Below, piece after piece: positions 1-10,700 of a DNA stretch of 37,772 nucleotides. Origin of the DNA: Nitrospirota bacterium. Its GTDB lineage: Bacteria; Nitrospirota; Thermodesulfovibrionia; UBA6902; DSMQ01. The translations under genes were made by a program, and so were the position numbers. The stretch lies in NCBI GenBank assembly GCA_016208965.1, contig JACQXB010000044.1, positions 1-37,772 on the forward strand, written 5' to 3'. The number at the start of each line of letters is the position of its first letter. The first letter of the stretch is position 1. The notes beneath the pieces were generated by a model that was not told the origin of the DNA, searched no databases, and saw nothing but the letters and a program-made list of their open reading frames with translations.

Positions 1-1
1 A

Positions 2-160
2 CAATTACCTGAGGGGATGGAGATGGTGATGCCTGGTGATAATGTAAGTATAACGGTTGAGTTAATAACGCCGATAGCGATGGAGAAGGAATTAAGGTTT
101 GCGATAAGGGAAGGCGGAAGGACAGTAGGGGCAGGGGTTGTGATAGAGATTATTGAATAA
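2..160 (+). CDS. tuf: Elongation factor Tu, C-terminal end (partial)
   Basis: The window opens inside the last 52 codons of EF-Tu, the GTPase that delivers aminoacyl-tRNA to the ribosome. The visible part is domain 3 and matches the family ending closely, with [17 protein letters not shown] followed by [16 protein letters not shown] and the usual last residues EIIE before TAA at 158-160. The 5' part, with the GTPase domain, lies outside the window. A tuf copy directly upstream of rpmG, tRNA-Trp, secE and nusG is a common bacterial order, and the gene probably shares transcription with them, although a repeat-rich spacer follows. Confidence 0.96.
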   Translation, partial: QLPEGMEMVMPGDNVSITVELITPIAMEKELRFAIREGGRTVGAGVVIEIIE

Positions 161-175
161 GAAAGCGTATAAGCG

Positions 176-255
176 AATAAGCTAATAAGCGATAAGTTTT
201 AAGCTTAAAGCTAATAGCTAATAGCTTATTAGCTAAAAAGCTTATCGCTAAATGG
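176..255. repeat. AGCTAATA-word inverted repeat between tuf and rpmG
   Basis: The spacer is built from repeats of the words AGCTAATA and AGCGATAAG. An outer arm reading AGCGATAAGTTTT near 208 is complementary to AAAAGCTTATCGCT near 237-251, and the inner words are also self-complementary, so the transcript can fold into one long AU-rich hairpin. There is no GC-rich stem with a U tract, so it is not a typical terminator. A related word repeat (GAGCTATAAGCTAT type) fills the short spacer before secE at about 581-615. Confidence 0.7.
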
Positions 256-267
256 AGTGAAACGATA

Positions 268-420
268 ATGCAAGATATAATTCTTTTACAATGCAGTGAA
301 TGTAAGAATAAGAATTATTCTACTACCAAGAACAAGAAGAATACTCCTGACAAGATTAATATAAAGAAATATTGCAGGCATTGCAGGAAACATACAATGC
401 ATAAGGAGACAAAGGCATAA
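268..420 (+). CDS. rpmG: 50S ribosomal protein L33
   Basis: A 50-residue basic protein with two CxxC pairs (C9/C12 and C36/C39) that form the zinc ribbon of the zinc-binding form of L33. The length and the ending [16 protein letters not shown] are typical of the family. L33 sits near the E site of the large subunit. The start follows a GGAGTG site 8-9 bases upstream. The position between tuf and tRNA-Trp/secE is the usual one. Presence of all four cysteines implies a zinc-dependent form, which in some bacteria is swapped for a cysteine-free paralogue under zinc shortage; whether such a paralogue exists cannot be seen here. Confidence 0.93.
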   Translation: MQDIILLQCSECKNKNYSTTKNKKNTPDKINIKKYCRHCRKHTMHKETKA

Positions 421-502
421 AATCAAATTCAAAATTCAAAATTCAAAAATCATCCCGAATAGTCGGGATACATTTTGCATTTTAATTTTTGATTTTTGTA
501 TT
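421..502. repeat. Dispersed AT-rich element, copy 1 (central TCCCGA hairpin)
   Basis: The spacer starts with repeated AAATTCAAAATTC words and ends with complementary TTTTGATTTTTG words. A GC-rich mini-hairpin, TCCCGAATAGTCGGGA, lies in the middle at about 454-470. The same architecture recurs at 1333-1455 and 29698-29817, and without the GC hairpin at 30793-30905. This copy is shorter than the others. Confidence 0.75.
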
Positions 503-579
503 AGGCCAGTAGCTCTAACGGCTAGAGCATCGGACTCCAAATCCGAGTGTTGGGGGTTCGAATCCCCCCTGGCCTGCCA
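503..579 (+). tRNA. tRNA-Trp (anticodon CCA)
   Basis: The acceptor arms AGGCCAG (503-509) and CTGGCCT pair over seven bases. The D arm pairs GCTC with GAGC, and the anticodon stem CGGA/TCCG encloses the loop CTCCAAA with anticodon CCA. The T arm pairs GGGGG with CCCCC around a TTCGAAT loop. The discriminator base is G, as expected for bacterial tRNA-Trp, and the 3' CCA is encoded at 577-579. A tRNA-Trp gene just before secE is a recurrent bacterial arrangement. Confidence 0.97.
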
Positions 580-615
580 TTGAGCTATAAGCTATGAGCT
601 ATAAGCTATAAGCTA

Positions 616-801
616 ATGATTAATAAAATAAAAAGTTTTTCACGAGAAGTAAAAGTTGAATTAAAGAAGGTGGTATTCCCTACCCGGGAAGAGGTAATGG
701 GGTCTACAAAGATAGTAATTATAACGGTATTAATAGTAGCATTATTTCTTGGAATAGTGGACCGTGGGCTTTCTAAGTTGATAGAGTTAGTTCTGAGATG
801 A
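616..801 (+). CDS. secE: Preprotein translocase subunit SecE
   Basis: A 61-residue protein with the family's short layout: an amphipathic helix (SREVKVELKKVVFPTREEV) followed by one membrane segment (about residues 31-54, IVIITVLIVALFLGIV). SecE clamps SecY in the inner-membrane translocon. The length matches the single-span form found in most bacteria, unlike the three-span enterobacterial form. The gene ends six bases before the nusG start, which supports co-transcription. No strong ribosome site is visible because the preceding bases are AGCTATAAGC repeats. Confidence 0.95.
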   Translation: MINKIKSFSREVKVELKKVVFPTREEVMGSTKIVIITVLIVALFLGIVDRGLSKLIELVLR

Positions 802-807
802 AAGATT

Positions 808-1332
808 ATGACAAAAAACTGGTACGTAGTGCATACATATTCAGGGTTTGAAGAGAAAGTAAAAACGAGCATTGAAGAAGGTGCAATTAGAAAAGGGCTC
901 AAAGAAAAGATTGCCCAGATATTTATGCCTACTGAAAAGTTAGAGGAACTTAAAGGAGGGAAAAGGAGGAAAACCAACAGGAAGTTTTATCCAGGATATA
1001 TTCTTATTGAGATGGAGCTTGATGATGAGACATGGCATCTCGTAAGAAGTACTCCAAGGGTAACAGGCTTTATAGGAGGAATGCGTCCTACTCCTTTAAG
1101 CAACGAGGAAGTAGATGTTATCATTCAACAGATAGAAAAGGGACCTGCACCGAAGGTTAAAGCCCAGTTTAACAGGGGAGACAGTGTTCGGATAATAGAT
1201 GGACCTTTCATAAATTTTAATGCTTTTGTAGATGAGGTAGATGTAGATCATAATAAATTAAAGGTTATGGTAACTATTTTTGGCAGGCAGACTCCTGTTG
1301 AGTTGAACTTTTTTCAGGTAGAGAAGGCATAA
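808..1332 (+). CDS. nusG: Transcription termination/antitermination factor NusG
   Basis: A 174-residue protein with the two NusG domains. The NGN domain spans about residues 4-110 (WYVVHTYSGFEEKV; FYPGYILIEMELDDETWHLV; TPRVTGFIGG), and the KOW domain about 118-174 (FNRGDSVRIIDGPF, then IFGRQTPVELNFFQVEK). NusG binds RNA polymerase, limits pausing, and links the polymerase to Rho or the ribosome. No extra domain insertion is seen. It is the second gene of the secE-nusG pair and precedes the L11 operon. Confidence 0.97.
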   Translation: MTKNWYVVHTYSGFEEKVKTSIEEGAIRKGLKEKIAQIFMPTEKLEELKGGKRRKTNRKFYPGYILIEMELDDETWHLVRSTPRVTGFIGGMRPTPLSNEEVDVIIQQIEKGPAPKVKAQFNRGDSVRIIDGPFINFNAFVDEVDVDHNKLKVMVTIFGRQTPVELNFFQVEKA

Positions 1333-1455
1333 AATAAAATTCAAAATTAAAAATTCATCCCGAATAGTCGGGACAAAATTGTGGAAGAAAATTTTTAAAT
1401 TAAAACAAGAATTCCTTAATTTTACATTTTGATATTTGCATTTTGATTTTTTAGG
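1333..1455. repeat. Dispersed AT-rich element, copy 2 (central TCCCGA hairpin)
   Basis: The nusG-rplK spacer is filled by an element with AAATTCAAAATTAAAAATT at its left, the mini-hairpin TCCCGAATAGTCGGGA just inside, and TTTTGATATTTGCATTTTG at its right, which is complementary to the left end. The stretch starting at the hairpin and running through CAAAATTGTGGAAGAAAA is identical in the copy at 29698-29817, about 28 kb away. The rplK ribosome site AGGAGG lies directly after it. Confidence 0.85.
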
Positions 1456-1463
1456 AGGTATAA

Positions 1464-1895
1464 ATGGCTAAAAAGGAAGTAAAAGCGCAGGTAAAACTTC
1501 AGATTTCAGCAGGGAAGGCAACACCTGCTCCACCAATAGGGCCTGCGTTAGGGCCACATGGGATAAATATAATGGAATTTTGTAAGGCTTTTAATGCCCA
1601 GACACAGGCAATGGGTGATACAATAATCCCTGCAGTTCTTACGATATATAATGACAGGTCATTTACATTTATTTTAAAGACCCCACCTGCTTCAGAACTT
1701 CTTAAGAAGGCAGCTGGTATAATTAAAGGCTCAGCAACACCAAACAAAGAGAAGGTAGGCAAGGTTACTTTGGCTCAGGTTAGAGAGATTGCTAAGACAA
1801 AAATGCCTGACCTTAATGTCTTTGACTTTGAGAAGGCTGTTAACACTATTGAGGGAACAGCCAGAAGCATGGGGATAGATGTAATTGAAAATTGA
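1464..1895 (+). CDS. rplK: 50S ribosomal protein L11
   Basis: A 143-residue protein with the two L11 domains. The N-terminal domain contains the proline-rich block [19 protein letters not shown], which contacts elongation factors and is the thiopeptide-sensitive region. The C-terminal 23S rRNA-binding domain contains [14 protein letters not shown] and ends [13 protein letters not shown]. The start follows a perfect AGGAGG six bases upstream. The gene is followed closely by rplA, as in most bacteria. Confidence 0.97.
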   Translation: MAKKEVKAQVKLQISAGKATPAPPIGPALGPHGINIMEFCKAFNAQTQAMGDTIIPAVLTIYNDRSFTFILKTPPASELLKKAAGIIKGSATPNKEKVGKVTLAQVREIAKTKMPDLNVFDFEKAVNTIEGTARSMGIDVIEN

Positions 1896-1932
1896 GAATC
1901 AAAAATTTGAATTATTAAGATGGGGGAAGACA

Positions 1933-2625
1933 ATGAGCAAGAAACACATAGATAGCGTAAATAAGGTTGATAAAACAAAGTGCTACACCATTAAAGAGGC
2001 TGTCGATATGGTTAAGCAACTCGCTCATGTAAAATTTGATGAGACAGTTGATCTGGCTATAAATCTTGGAATAGACTCCAAAAAATCAGAGCAGATGGTA
2101 AGGGGCACACTGGTTCTCCCACACGGGCTTGGGAAAAAAGTTAGAGTGGTTGTTTTTGCGAAGGGTGAAAAGGCGAAGGAGGCTCAAGAGGCTGGGGCTG
2201 ATTATGTTGGCGCTGAGGACCTTGTAGGGAAGATAAACGGTGGATGGATGGATTTCGATAAGGTAGTCGCCACACCGGATGTAATGAGTACTGTCAGTAA
2301 GCTGGGTAAAATTCTTGGCCCAAGAGGTCTTATGCCTAATCCAAAGACAGGGACTGTAACATTTGATATAGCTAAGGCCGTTAAGGATATAAAGGCAGGA
2401 AAGGTGGATTATAAGACTGAAAAGGCAGGTGTTGTTCATGTATCAATTGGTAAGGTATCCTTTGATAGTAAAAAACTTATTGATAATGCGAAGGCCGTCT
2501 TAGATGCTATTATAAGGGCAAAACCATCTACTGCTAAGGGTACATATCTTGAGAAATTATCTATCTCATCTACTATGGGCATGGGTATTTCTGTGGATGT
2601 TTCTAAGGCAACAGTGGCGAAGTAA
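1933..2625 (+). CDS. rplA: 50S ribosomal protein L1
   Basis: A 230-residue protein with the L1 signatures: a [15 protein letters not shown] block near the start, [22 protein letters not shown], and the L1 motif [16 protein letters not shown]1 forms the mobile stalk at the E site and in many bacteria represses its own mRNA. The reading frame is open upstream to 1885, but ATG 1933 gives the normal L1 N-terminus and follows a GGGGGA ribosome site, so I chose it. It lies in the rplK-rplA-rplJ-rplL order. Confidence 0.96.
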   Translation: MSKKHIDSVNKVDKTKCYTIKEAVDMVKQLAHVKFDETVDLAINLGIDSKKSEQMVRGTLVLPHGLGKKVRVVVFAKGEKAKEAQEAGADYVGAEDLVGKINGGWMDFDKVVATPDVMSTVSKLGKILGPRGLMPNPKTGTVTFDIAKAVKDIKAGKVDYKTEKAGVVHVSIGKVSFDSKKLIDNAKAVLDAIIRAKPSTAKGTYLEKLSISSTMGMGISVDVSKATVAK

Positions 2626-2647
2626 ATATTTCTTGATTTTTCAAAGA

Positions 2648-3238
2648 ATGGAGGTGTTGAATCTGAATAGACAATTAAACAATAAAACTTCTTCAAGCAC
2701 GGCAAGGGAATTAAAGGCACAAATGGTTTCAGAACTACATGAAAAATTTTCAAAGGCAAGGGGGATGATATTTGCGAATTACAAGGGGCTTACATCTCAG
2801 GATGTTTTTGATTTAAGGAAGACACTAAGGACAGCAGATTTAGAATATAAAGTAGTTAAGAATACCTTAGCTAAAAGGGCTGCGGAAGGCACTCCTGTTG
2901 AAGCGGTTAAAAATATCCTGATGGGTCCTGTGGGGATTGTCATTGGATATGACGACCCTGTGATAACCGCAAAAAAAGTTCTTGAATTCGTTAAAACAAA
3001 TAATAAATTTGAAATTAAAGGAGGAGTCATTGAAGGGAAGGTTTGCAAGGCAGAGGATGTTAAGACTATCTCTGTGCTTCCTTCAAGGGAGATTCTCCTG
3101 TCAATGTTTATTGGGGCACTGCGGAGTCCTTTAAGTAAGCTCGCAGGTGCGATGAATGCAACCCTGTTAAAATTTGCTTATGCCATGGGGGCATTGAAAG
3201 ATAAAAAGTTGAAAGTGAAAAGTGAAAAACATTTTTAA
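2648..3238 (+). CDS. rplJ: 50S ribosomal protein L10
   Basis: L10 anchors L7/L12 dimers to the ribosomal stalk. Family landmarks are MIFANYKGLTSQDV, the YKVVKNTLAKRA block and the long C-terminal helix that binds L12. The start is uncertain. ATG 2648 gives 196 residues, about 20 more than most L10 proteins at the N-terminus. A later ATG near 2723 (MVSELHEKFSKA) follows a weak AAGG site and fits the family length better. The GGAGGTG at 2650-2656 would suit a non-ATG start just downstream. The last residues, KKLKVKSEKHF, are encoded by the left arm of an AT-rich spacer hairpin (TTGAAAGTGAAAAG... with ...CTTTTAACTCTTAAC), so the tail looks repeat-derived. Confidence 0.9.
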   Translation: MEVLNLNRQLNNKTSSSTARELKAQMVSELHEKFSKARGMIFANYKGLTSQDVFDLRKTLRTADLEYKVVKNTLAKRAAEGTPVEAVKNILMGPVGIVIGYDDPVITAKKVLEFVKTNNKFEIKGGVIEGKVCKAEDVKTISVLPSREILLSMFIGALRSPLSKLAGAMNATLLKFAYAMGALKDKKLKVKSEKHF

Positions 3239-3283
3239 CTCATAACTTTTAACTCTTAACTTAAATTAAATAAGGAGGATAAA

Positions 3284-3667
3284 ATGTCTATCACAAAAGA
3301 ACAGGTTTTTGAATTTATTGACAAGATGACCATTCTAGAAATATCGCAGTTTGTAAAGAACTTTGAGGAGAGATACGGAGTTACAGCTGCAGCTCCAGTT
3401 GCCATGGCTGTAGCTCCGGGAGCGTCTGCAGCAGCTGCCTCAGCAGCGGAAGAAAAAACAAGCTTTGATGTGATCTTGGCTTCTGTAGGTGAAAAGAAGA
3501 TTCAGGTCATAAAGGCTGTGAGGGAGATTACAAGCCTCGGTCTTAAAGAGGCTAAAGACCTTGTAGAGGGTGCTCCAAAACCTGTAAAGAGTGGCGTATC
3601 AAAGGAAGAAGCTGAAGCAATTAAGTCTAAGCTCGTAGAACAGGGAGCAACGGTAGAGGTAAGGTAA
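3284..3667 (+). CDS. rplL: 50S ribosomal protein L7/L12
   Basis: A 127-residue acidic stalk protein. The N-terminal dimerisation helices (to about residue 33) are followed by an alanine-rich hinge ([20 protein letters not shown]), then the C-terminal domain with [26 protein letters not shown], which binds translational GTPases. The start follows AGGAGG. It ends the L10 operon segment, and a hairpin-forming spacer separates it from rpoB. Confidence 0.97.
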   Translation: MSITKEQVFEFIDKMTILEISQFVKNFEERYGVTAAAPVAMAVAPGASAAAASAAEEKTSFDVILASVGEKKIQVIKAVREITSLGLKEAKDLVEGAPKPVKSGVSKEEAEAIKSKLVEQGATVEVR

Positions 3668-3674
3668 ATAAAGA

Positions 3675-3736
3675 ATTGAGGTTAAGCTTGAGGTTTAGAA
3701 TTCTCTTAGTCTTAACCTTAACCTTAACCTACTTTA
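3675..3736. repeat. Hairpin-forming AGGTTAAG-word repeat between rplL and rpoB
   Basis: The left arm (TGAGGTTAAGCTTGAGGTTT from about 3677) pairs imperfectly with the right arm, which contains three tandem CTTAAC words ending at about 3731. The stem is roughly 20 bp with few mismatches and a short loop around TTCTCTTAGT. In Escherichia coli the same spacer holds an attenuator and an RNase III site; a comparable role here is inference from position only. Confidence 0.65.
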
Positions 3737-3749
3737 AGTAAGGAGATAT

Positions 3750-6700
3750 ATGGCGAGAAGATTAAGAGCAAGGAGAGATTTTGGCAAGATACCACAGATA
3801 CTACCGATACCGAATCTTATAGAGATTCAAAAACGTTCTTTTGAACGATTCCTACAGAAAGACATTCCTCCTGCTAAAAGGGAAGATATAGGACTACAAT
3901 CTGCATTTAACAGTATTTTCCCTGTAGTGGATTACAACGGGACAGCATCTATTGAACTTGTGGAGCATATTATAGGCGCCCCAAAGCACGACCACAGAGA
4001 AAGTCTTCAGAAGGGTATTACATATGCAGCTCCGCTGAAGGTAAGAGTTAAATTGAACCTATGGGAGGAGAATGGAACTGACAAAAATATCTTGAAAGAG
4101 TCGAGGGAGCAGGAAATCTATCTGGGCGAGCTTCCACTTATGACCGATACAGGTACATTTATAATAAACGGAACAGAGAGAGTTGTTGTAAGTCAACTTC
4201 ATCGCTCTCCTGGGGTATTTTTCAGCCATGAAAAAGTTGGTGGGAAGGTTTTATATTCAGCTCGAATAATACCTATGAGGGGCTCATGGTTTGACTTTGA
4301 ATTTGACACAAAAGACTACCTTTATGTGAGGATTGATCGGAAGAAGAAATTGCCTGCCACTATAATCTTAAAGGCCTTTGGTTACAGCGATGGAGAGATA
4401 TTGAAGATGTTCTATCCCATAGAGGATATAAGGATAAAAGGGGGTGTTGCAACCCGTCAGATGAGTGATGTGCTGGTTGGGATAAAGGCATTCCATAATA
4501 TATATGCCCCTAGAACTAAAGAATTGATTGTCAAGGAAGGCGGTAGGATAACAAAAGGTCTTTTCAAAAAGATGGAGACTTCTTATGTCAAGGAGATACC
4601 CCTATCAAAAGAAGAAATAATTGGTAGGATTACACTCACAGATATTGTAGACCCCGAGACAGGAGAGATTATAGTAGAGGGCAATGAAGAAATTACCAAT
4701 GGAACTATAGAAAGGATATTTAATTTAAAATCAGCGGCTCTCCAACTCCTCTTTATCGATGGGATTCGCTATCTGCCTTCTATAAGGGATACAATTTCTT
4801 TGGACAAGGCAGGAAGCCCTGAAGACGCTCTGATAGAGATTTATCGAAAATTAAGGCCAGGTGAGCCCCCAACAATAACTAACGCAAAGAGGCTTTTTGA
4901 AGGATTACTTTTTGACACAAAACGATATGACCTCTCTCCTGTTGGAAGACTTAAACTTAATACACGTCTTGGGCTTGATATCCCTAAGGAGACGAGGATT
5001 TTAACTGATAAAGATATTATAGAGATATTGCGTTATCTTCTAAACCTGAGAGCAGGCAAGGGAGAGATTGATGATATTGACCATCTTGGTAACAGAAGGG
5101 TAAGGACTGTAGGAGAGCTCCTTGAAAATCAGTTCAGGATAGGGCTGGTGCGAATGGAACGGGCTATTAAGGAGAAGATGGCTCTCACACCCTTTGAGGA
5201 AGCCATGCCGCATGACATTGTAAATGCAAAACCTGTTATGGGTGTTATCAAAGAGTTTTTTGGTTCAAGTCAATTAAGCCAGTTTATGGATCAGACTAAT
5301 CCTTTATCTGAGATAACTCACAAAAGGAGGCTCAGTGCACTGGGGCCAGGAGGGCTCACAAGGGAAAGGGCAGGATTTGAGGTGAGAGACGTACATCCAA
5401 CCCATTATGGCCGTATCTGTCCCGTAGAGACCCCGGAAGGTCCAAATATAGGTCTAATAACATCTCTTGCAACATACGCCAGAGTGAATGATTTTGGTTT
5501 TATAGAGTCGCCTTTCAGAAAGGTAGAAGACAGCAGGGTAACAGAAAAGATAGAGTATTTATCTGCTATAGAGAGTGAAAAATTTGTAATTACACAGGTA
5601 ACTATGTCTCTTGACGAAAAGGGTCGCATTGTTGAAGATACCGTATTTGCAAGGATTGGTGGAGATTTCAAGATAGTAACTCCAAAAGAAGTTCAGTATA
5701 TGGATGTTTCTCCAAAACAGATTGTAAGTGTTTCAGCCTCGCTTATACCATTTCTTGAAAATGACGATGCCAACAGGGCGCTCATGGGCTCTAATATGCA
5801 AAGACAGGCTGTTCCTTTATTGCGAGCCGAGGCACCAATAGTGGGAACCGGGATGGAGGCTGTTGCTGCGAGAGATTCTGGGGCTATAGTTACCGCTAAA
5901 AGACCGGGTGTGATCGAATCTGTAGACTCTTCACGGGTTATTGTAAAAACAGAAAACAATGATGTGGATTTATATAATCTCATCAAGTTTTATAGGTCAA
6001 ATCAAGCTACATGTATTAATCAGAAACCTATATTCAGAACAGGTGAATCAATTAAAAAGGGACAGGTAATTGCTGATGGTCCTGCTACAGACTTGGGTGA
6101 ACTTGCACTGGGTAAAAATATTCTTGCTGCATTCATGTCATGGGAAGGATATAACTTTGAAGATGCTGTAATTATAAGTGAGCGACTTGTAAAAGAGGAT
6201 ATATTTACCTCAATACATATAGAGGACTTTGAGATAGAGGCGCGGGAGACTAAACTAGGACCTGAGGAGATAACCAGGGATATTCCCAATATGGGAGAAG
6301 AAGCACTTCGCAATCTTGATGAGAGCGGTATTATAAGGATCGGTGCATATGTGAAACATGGTGATATACTTGTGGGCAAGGTTACGCCAAAAGGTGAAAC
6401 TCAGCCGACACCTGAAGAGAAACTCTTAAAGGCAATCTTTGGAGAAAAGGCAGAAGAGGTAAGGGAAAGTTGTCTCTATGTTCCCCCAGGTATAGAAGGC
6501 ACTGTTATAGATGTAAAAATATTCTCACGAAAGGGTGTTGAAAAAGATAAAAGGTCAAAAAGCATAGAAGATGATGATATAAATCGTCTGCATCGCGACC
6601 TTGAAGAAGGGGTTAGGATATTAAAAGAAGGCAAATGCAAAGAAATGAGGAGCGTTCTTCTTGGTCAAAAGGCAGCAGAGGATATAAAGCTTCCTAAGAA

Positions 6701-7709
6701 GAAGGAGATATTGTGTGAGAAGGATAAGAAACTGACAGAAGAACATCTTGAAAGTATCTCTGATACATTCCTCGGCAAGATAAAGATTATAAATGCAAAG
6801 GAAATGGAACGGCTCAAACTCATAGAGGAAAAGGCAGAAAATTTTATAGATATGCTTAAGAAGGATTATAGTGAAAGAATAGAGAGACTGAAGAGGGGTG
6901 ATGAACTCCCTCCCGGGGTTTTTAAAGTAGCAAAGGTATATATTGCCATGAAGAGGAAAATTCAGGTTGGAGATAAGGTAGCAGGAAGGCATGGCAACAA
7001 AGGGGTTATCTCCACGGTGGTGCCAGAGGAGGACATGCCGTATTTACCTGATGGTACCCATGTTGATATGATTCTTAATCCACTCGGGGTTCCTTCAAGA
7101 ATGAATGTAGGGCAGATTCTCGAGACTCACCTTGGCTGGGCTGCAAAGACATTGGGTATTCATGTTGCAACACCTGTATTTGAGGGTGCAAAGGAATCAG
7201 AGATAAAAGAGTTATTAAAAGAGGCAAAGCTACCACAAAGTGGACAGATTACCATGTATGATGGGAAAACGGGTGAACCATTCAATAGGCCCGTTACAGT
7301 GGGCTATATGTACATGATGAAGCTTCATCATCTCGTAGAGGATAAGATACACGCACGCTCTATTGGTCCCTACTCGCTTGTTACTCAGCAACCATTGGGA
7401 GGAAAAGCACAGTTTGGTGGACAGAGGTTGGGAGAGATGGAGGTTTGGGCGCTTGAGTCTTATGGTGCAGCGCATAACCTTCAAGAATGTCTTACAGTTA
7501 AAAGTGACGATGTCAGGGGGAGGGCAAGAATGTATGAGGCTATAATTAAAGGTGAATCTCACCTTGAACCAGGTGTGCCTGCCTCTTTCCATGTTTTAAT
7601 TAAAGAGCTCCAGAGTCTTGGGCTTGATATTGAATTATTAGAGAGAAGACCCTCTGAGAAAGAGGAACCTGAAAAAGGGAAAAAGAAAATAGCCAAGCAT
7701 AGACACTGA
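3750..7709 (+). CDS. rpoB: DNA-directed RNA polymerase subunit beta
   Basis: A full-length beta subunit of 1319 residues. Landmarks are the N-terminal [20 protein letters not shown], the rifampicin-site region [20 protein letters not shown] followed by [10 protein letters not shown], the [11 protein letters not shown] block, and the C-terminal [20 protein letters not shown] and [13 protein letters not shown] switch region that contacts beta-prime. The residues most often altered in rifampicin resistance (D in FMDQTN, H in ITHK, S in RLSALG) are the wild-type ones, so a sensitive enzyme is expected. A lysine-rich region around residues 970-1050 (nt about 6660-6900) is a lineage-specific insert position. 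The tail [12 protein letters not shown] is short and basic. The start follows AAGGAG. Confidence 0.98.
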   Translation: MARRLRARRDFGKIPQILPIPNLIEIQKRSFERFLQKDIPPAKREDIGLQSAFNSIFPVVDYNGTASIELVEHIIGAPKHDHRESLQKGITYAAPLKVRVKLNLWEENGTDKNILKESREQEIYLGELPLMTDTGTFIINGTERVVVSQLHRSPGVFFSHEKVGGKVLYSARIIPMRGSWFDFEFDTKDYLYVRIDRKKKLPATIILKAFGYSDGEILKMFYPIEDIRIKGGVATRQMSDVLVGIKAFHNIYAPRTKELIVKEGGRITKGLFKKMETSYVKEIPLSKEEIIGRITLTDIVDPETGEIIVEGNEEITNGTIERIFNLKSAALQLLFIDGIRYLPSIRDTISLDKAGSPEDALIEIYRKLRPGEPPTITNAKRLFEGLLFDTKRYDLSPVGRLKLNTRLGLDIPKETRILTDKDIIEILRYLLNLRAGKGEIDDIDHLGNRRVRTVGELLENQFRIGLVRMERAIKEKMALTPFEEAMPHDIVNAKPVMGVIKEFFGSSQLSQFMDQTNPLSEITHKRRLSALGPGGLTRERAGFEVRDVHPTHYGRICPVETPEGPNIGLITSLATYARVNDFGFIESPFRKVEDSRVTEKIEYLSAIESEKFVITQVTMSLDEKGRIVEDTVFARIGGDFKIVTPKEVQYMDVSPKQIVSVSASLIPFLENDDANRALMGSNMQRQAVPLLRAEAPIVGTGMEAVAARDSGAIVTAKRPGVIESVDSSRVIVKTENNDVDLYNLIKFYRSNQATCINQKPIFRTGESIKKGQVIADGPATDLGELALGKNILAAFMSWEGYNFEDAVIISERLVKEDIFTSIHIEDFEIEARETKLGPEEITRDIPNMGEEALRNLDESGIIRIGAYVKHGDILVGKVTPKGETQPTPEEKLLKAIFGEKAEEVRESCLYVPPGIEGTVIDVKIFSRKGVEKDKRSKSIEDDDINRLHRDLEEGVRILKEGKCKEMRSVLLGQKAAEDIKLPKKKEILCEKDKKLTEEHLESISDTFLGKIKIINAKEMERLKLIEEKAENFIDMLKKDYSERIERLKRGDELPPGVFKVAKVYIAMKRKIQVGDKVAGRHGNKGVISTVVPEEDMPYLPDGTHVDMILNPLGVPSRMNVGQILETHLGWAAKTLGIHVATPVFEGAKESEIKELLKEAKLPQSGQITMYDGKTGEPFNRPVTVGYMYMMKLHHLVEDKIHARSIGPYSLVTQQPLGGKAQFGGQRLGEMEVWALESYGAAHNLQECLTVKSDDVRGRARMYEAIIKGESHLEPGVPASFHVLIKELQSLGLDIELLERRPSEKEEPEKGKKKIAKHRH

Positions 7710-7756
7710 TTTTTTATAAATTTTTGAGTCGTTGAATCACAAAAGGGGGAAATTAA

Positions 7757-10700
7757 GTGGGAGACATTTATTCAATATTTGAAAAGCCTAAGAATCCAAC
7801 TGATTTTGAGTCTATAAGGATAAAACTCGCTTCTCCTGAAAAGATAAGGGCATGGTCATATGGAGAGGTAAAGAAGCCTGAGACTATAAACTATCGTACA
7901 TTCAAACCTGAGAAGGATGGGCTCTTCTGTGCCAAGATTTTTGGTCCTGTAAAAGACTGGGAATGTATTTGTGGAAAGTACAAAAGGATGAAGCACAGAG
8001 GAGTAGTCTGTGATAAGTGCGGCGTTGAGGTTATTCAGGCAGAGGTACGACGTGAAAGACTTGGGCATATAGAGCTTGAAACTCCTGTTGCGCACATATG
8101 GTTTTTGAAGGGTGCGCCATCAAGGATAGGAGCGCTCTTAGATATGACTGTGCGGCATCTTGAGAAGGTACTTTATTTTGAGAGTTACATTGTTGTTGAC
8201 CCAGGGGATACCCCCTTGAAGAAGAAAGATCTCCTTACCGAAGAGGAATACAATAAGAAGCGACAGGAGTTTGGCAATAGATTTAAGGCAGGTATTGGTG
8301 CAGAGGCTATAAAAGAGCTTCTCAGGAATGTGCCCCTTGAGGCACTTGCTAAGGATTTGAGAACTAAGATCCGCGGGGCCTCCTCAGATGCCGCAAAAAG
8401 AAAATCCACAAAGATGCTAAGAATAGTAGAGGCATTCAGAAAATCAGACAATAAGCCTGAATGGATGATTATGGATGTGATTCCTGTTCTTCCGCCTGAC
8501 CTTCGTCCACTTGTTCCTCTTGAAGGTGGAAGATTTGCCACATCTGACCTTAATGACCTATACAGAAGGGTAATAAATAGGAACAACAGATTAAAGAGAT
8601 TGAAAGAGTTAAAGGCACCGAGTGTAATTATCCGCAATGAGAGAAGAATGCTCCAGGAGGCAGTTGATGCCCTTTTTGATAATAGTAGAAAGGGACGTGC
8701 GTTGAAGACTACAACAAAAAGACCACTTAAATCTCTTAGTGACATGATAAAAGGTAAGCAGGGACGTTTCAGACAGAATCTCCTTGGAAAGAGAGTTGAT
8801 TATTCAGGAAGGTCAGTTATCGTTGTTGGACCAGAACTGAAGTTGCACCAATGTGGGTTACCAAAGACAATGGCACTTGAGCTCTTTAAGCCATTTGTAT
8901 TTAACAAGCTTGAAGATAAGGGGCTTGCAACTACAATAAAGGCTGCAAAGAGGATGGTTGAAGAAGGAGAACCAGCGGTCTGGGATGCACTTGATGAGGT
9001 AATAAAAGAATACCCGGTTCTTTTAAACAGGGCGCCAACCCTCCATCGTCTTGGCATTCAGGCATTTGACCCTGTGCTTGTTGAAGGCAAGGCTATAAAA
9101 CTACATCCACTGGTATGTACTGCATTTAATGCGGACTTTGACGGTGACCAGATGGCAGTACATGTTCCTCTATCTATAGAGGCTCAGATAGAGGCAAGGG
9201 TATTAATGATGTCTGTTGGGAATATACTCTCTCCAGCGAGCGGTAAGCCCATTACCGTGCCCACACAGGACATGGTCTTAGGCATTTACTACCTTACAAA
9301 GGAAAAAATGCATGCCAAAGGCGAAGGAAAGATATTTTCAAGCCCAGAAGAGGTAAGAATCGCTTATGATGCAAAGGAAATTGAAGAACATGCAAAAATA
9401 AAGGTAAGAATGAGCGGTAATCTTGTTGATACTATGGTAGGTCGTGTTCTTTTCAGTGAAATTCTGCCAGAAGGGGTTCCATTCTCAATGGTAAATAGAG
9501 AGATGAACAAAAAAGAGATTAGCAAACTGGCTGAGTTCTGCTATAAGAGGGCAGGGAAAAGGGCAACAGTTGTATTTCTTGACAACATTGAAAAATTAGG
9601 ATTTAAGTATGCAACAACCTCCGGGATATCGATTTGTATAGATGATATGCATATACCTTCACAAAAAGCCGCTTTAATAAAAGCAGCCGAACAGGAGGTA
9701 ATGGACGTAGAGAAGCAATATGCAGAAGGACTTATAACCAATGGAGAACGATACAATAAAGTTATAGATATATGGGCGCAGGTGACCGAAGGGGTTGCTG
9801 ACGAAATGATGAAGGAGTTAGGTGCGGAAGGTGCAAAAAGGCATGAGAAGATTTCCGAAGATGTGCTTAAAGAACGTCGTTCTTTTAACAGCACCTTTAT
9901 GATGGCAGACTCGGGCGCGAGGGGCTCTACTGCTCAGATAAGACAGCTTGCTGGAATGAGAGGACTAATGGCAAAGCCCACTGGAGAAATAATAGAGACA
10001 CCAATCACAGCCAATTTTAGAGAAGGACTTACACCATTTCAATACTTTATTTCAACACACGGGGCAAGGAAAGGATTGGCAGACACCGCATTGAAGACAG
10101 CCAATTCAGGTTATCTCACAAGGAGACTTGTTGATGTAACGCAGGATGTAATTATAAGAGAGGATGATTGTGGTACATCCGATGGAATATATGTAATTAG
10201 CCTTGTTGAGGGTGGTGAGATTATAGAGCCTTTAGAAGAGAGGATATTCGGAAGGGTTGCTGCAGAGGATGTTAAGGATCCAATTACAAAAGAGATAGTT
10301 GTCCATAAAAATCATGAAATAGACGATGGTCTAACACAGAAGATTATAGAGGCTGGGATAGACAGGGTGAAGATTCGTTCTGTTTTAACATGTCAGTCAA
10401 AACATGGTGTGTGCCGGAAGTGCTATGGTATGGACCTGGGAAGAGGTGAGAAGGTTGAGATAGGAGAGGCGGTTGGAATAATTGCTGCTCAGTCAATAGG
10501 GGAACCAGGAACACAGCTTACAATGAGAACCTTCCATATAGGGGGTACCGCAACAAAATTAGTAGAGCAGACAGTGCTTGAGGCAAAAAATAGTGGAACG
10601 GTTAAATTCATTGACCTTTCAATAGCAAAAAACAGAGAAGGGGCTTTTGTAGTAATGAAGCGGAATGGTGGTATTGCTGTTGTTGATGCAAAAGGAAGGG

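Noticed and set aside
3707-3731. Telomere-like CTTAAC repeat.
   Set aside because: Only three units exist and they form one arm of a local hairpin.
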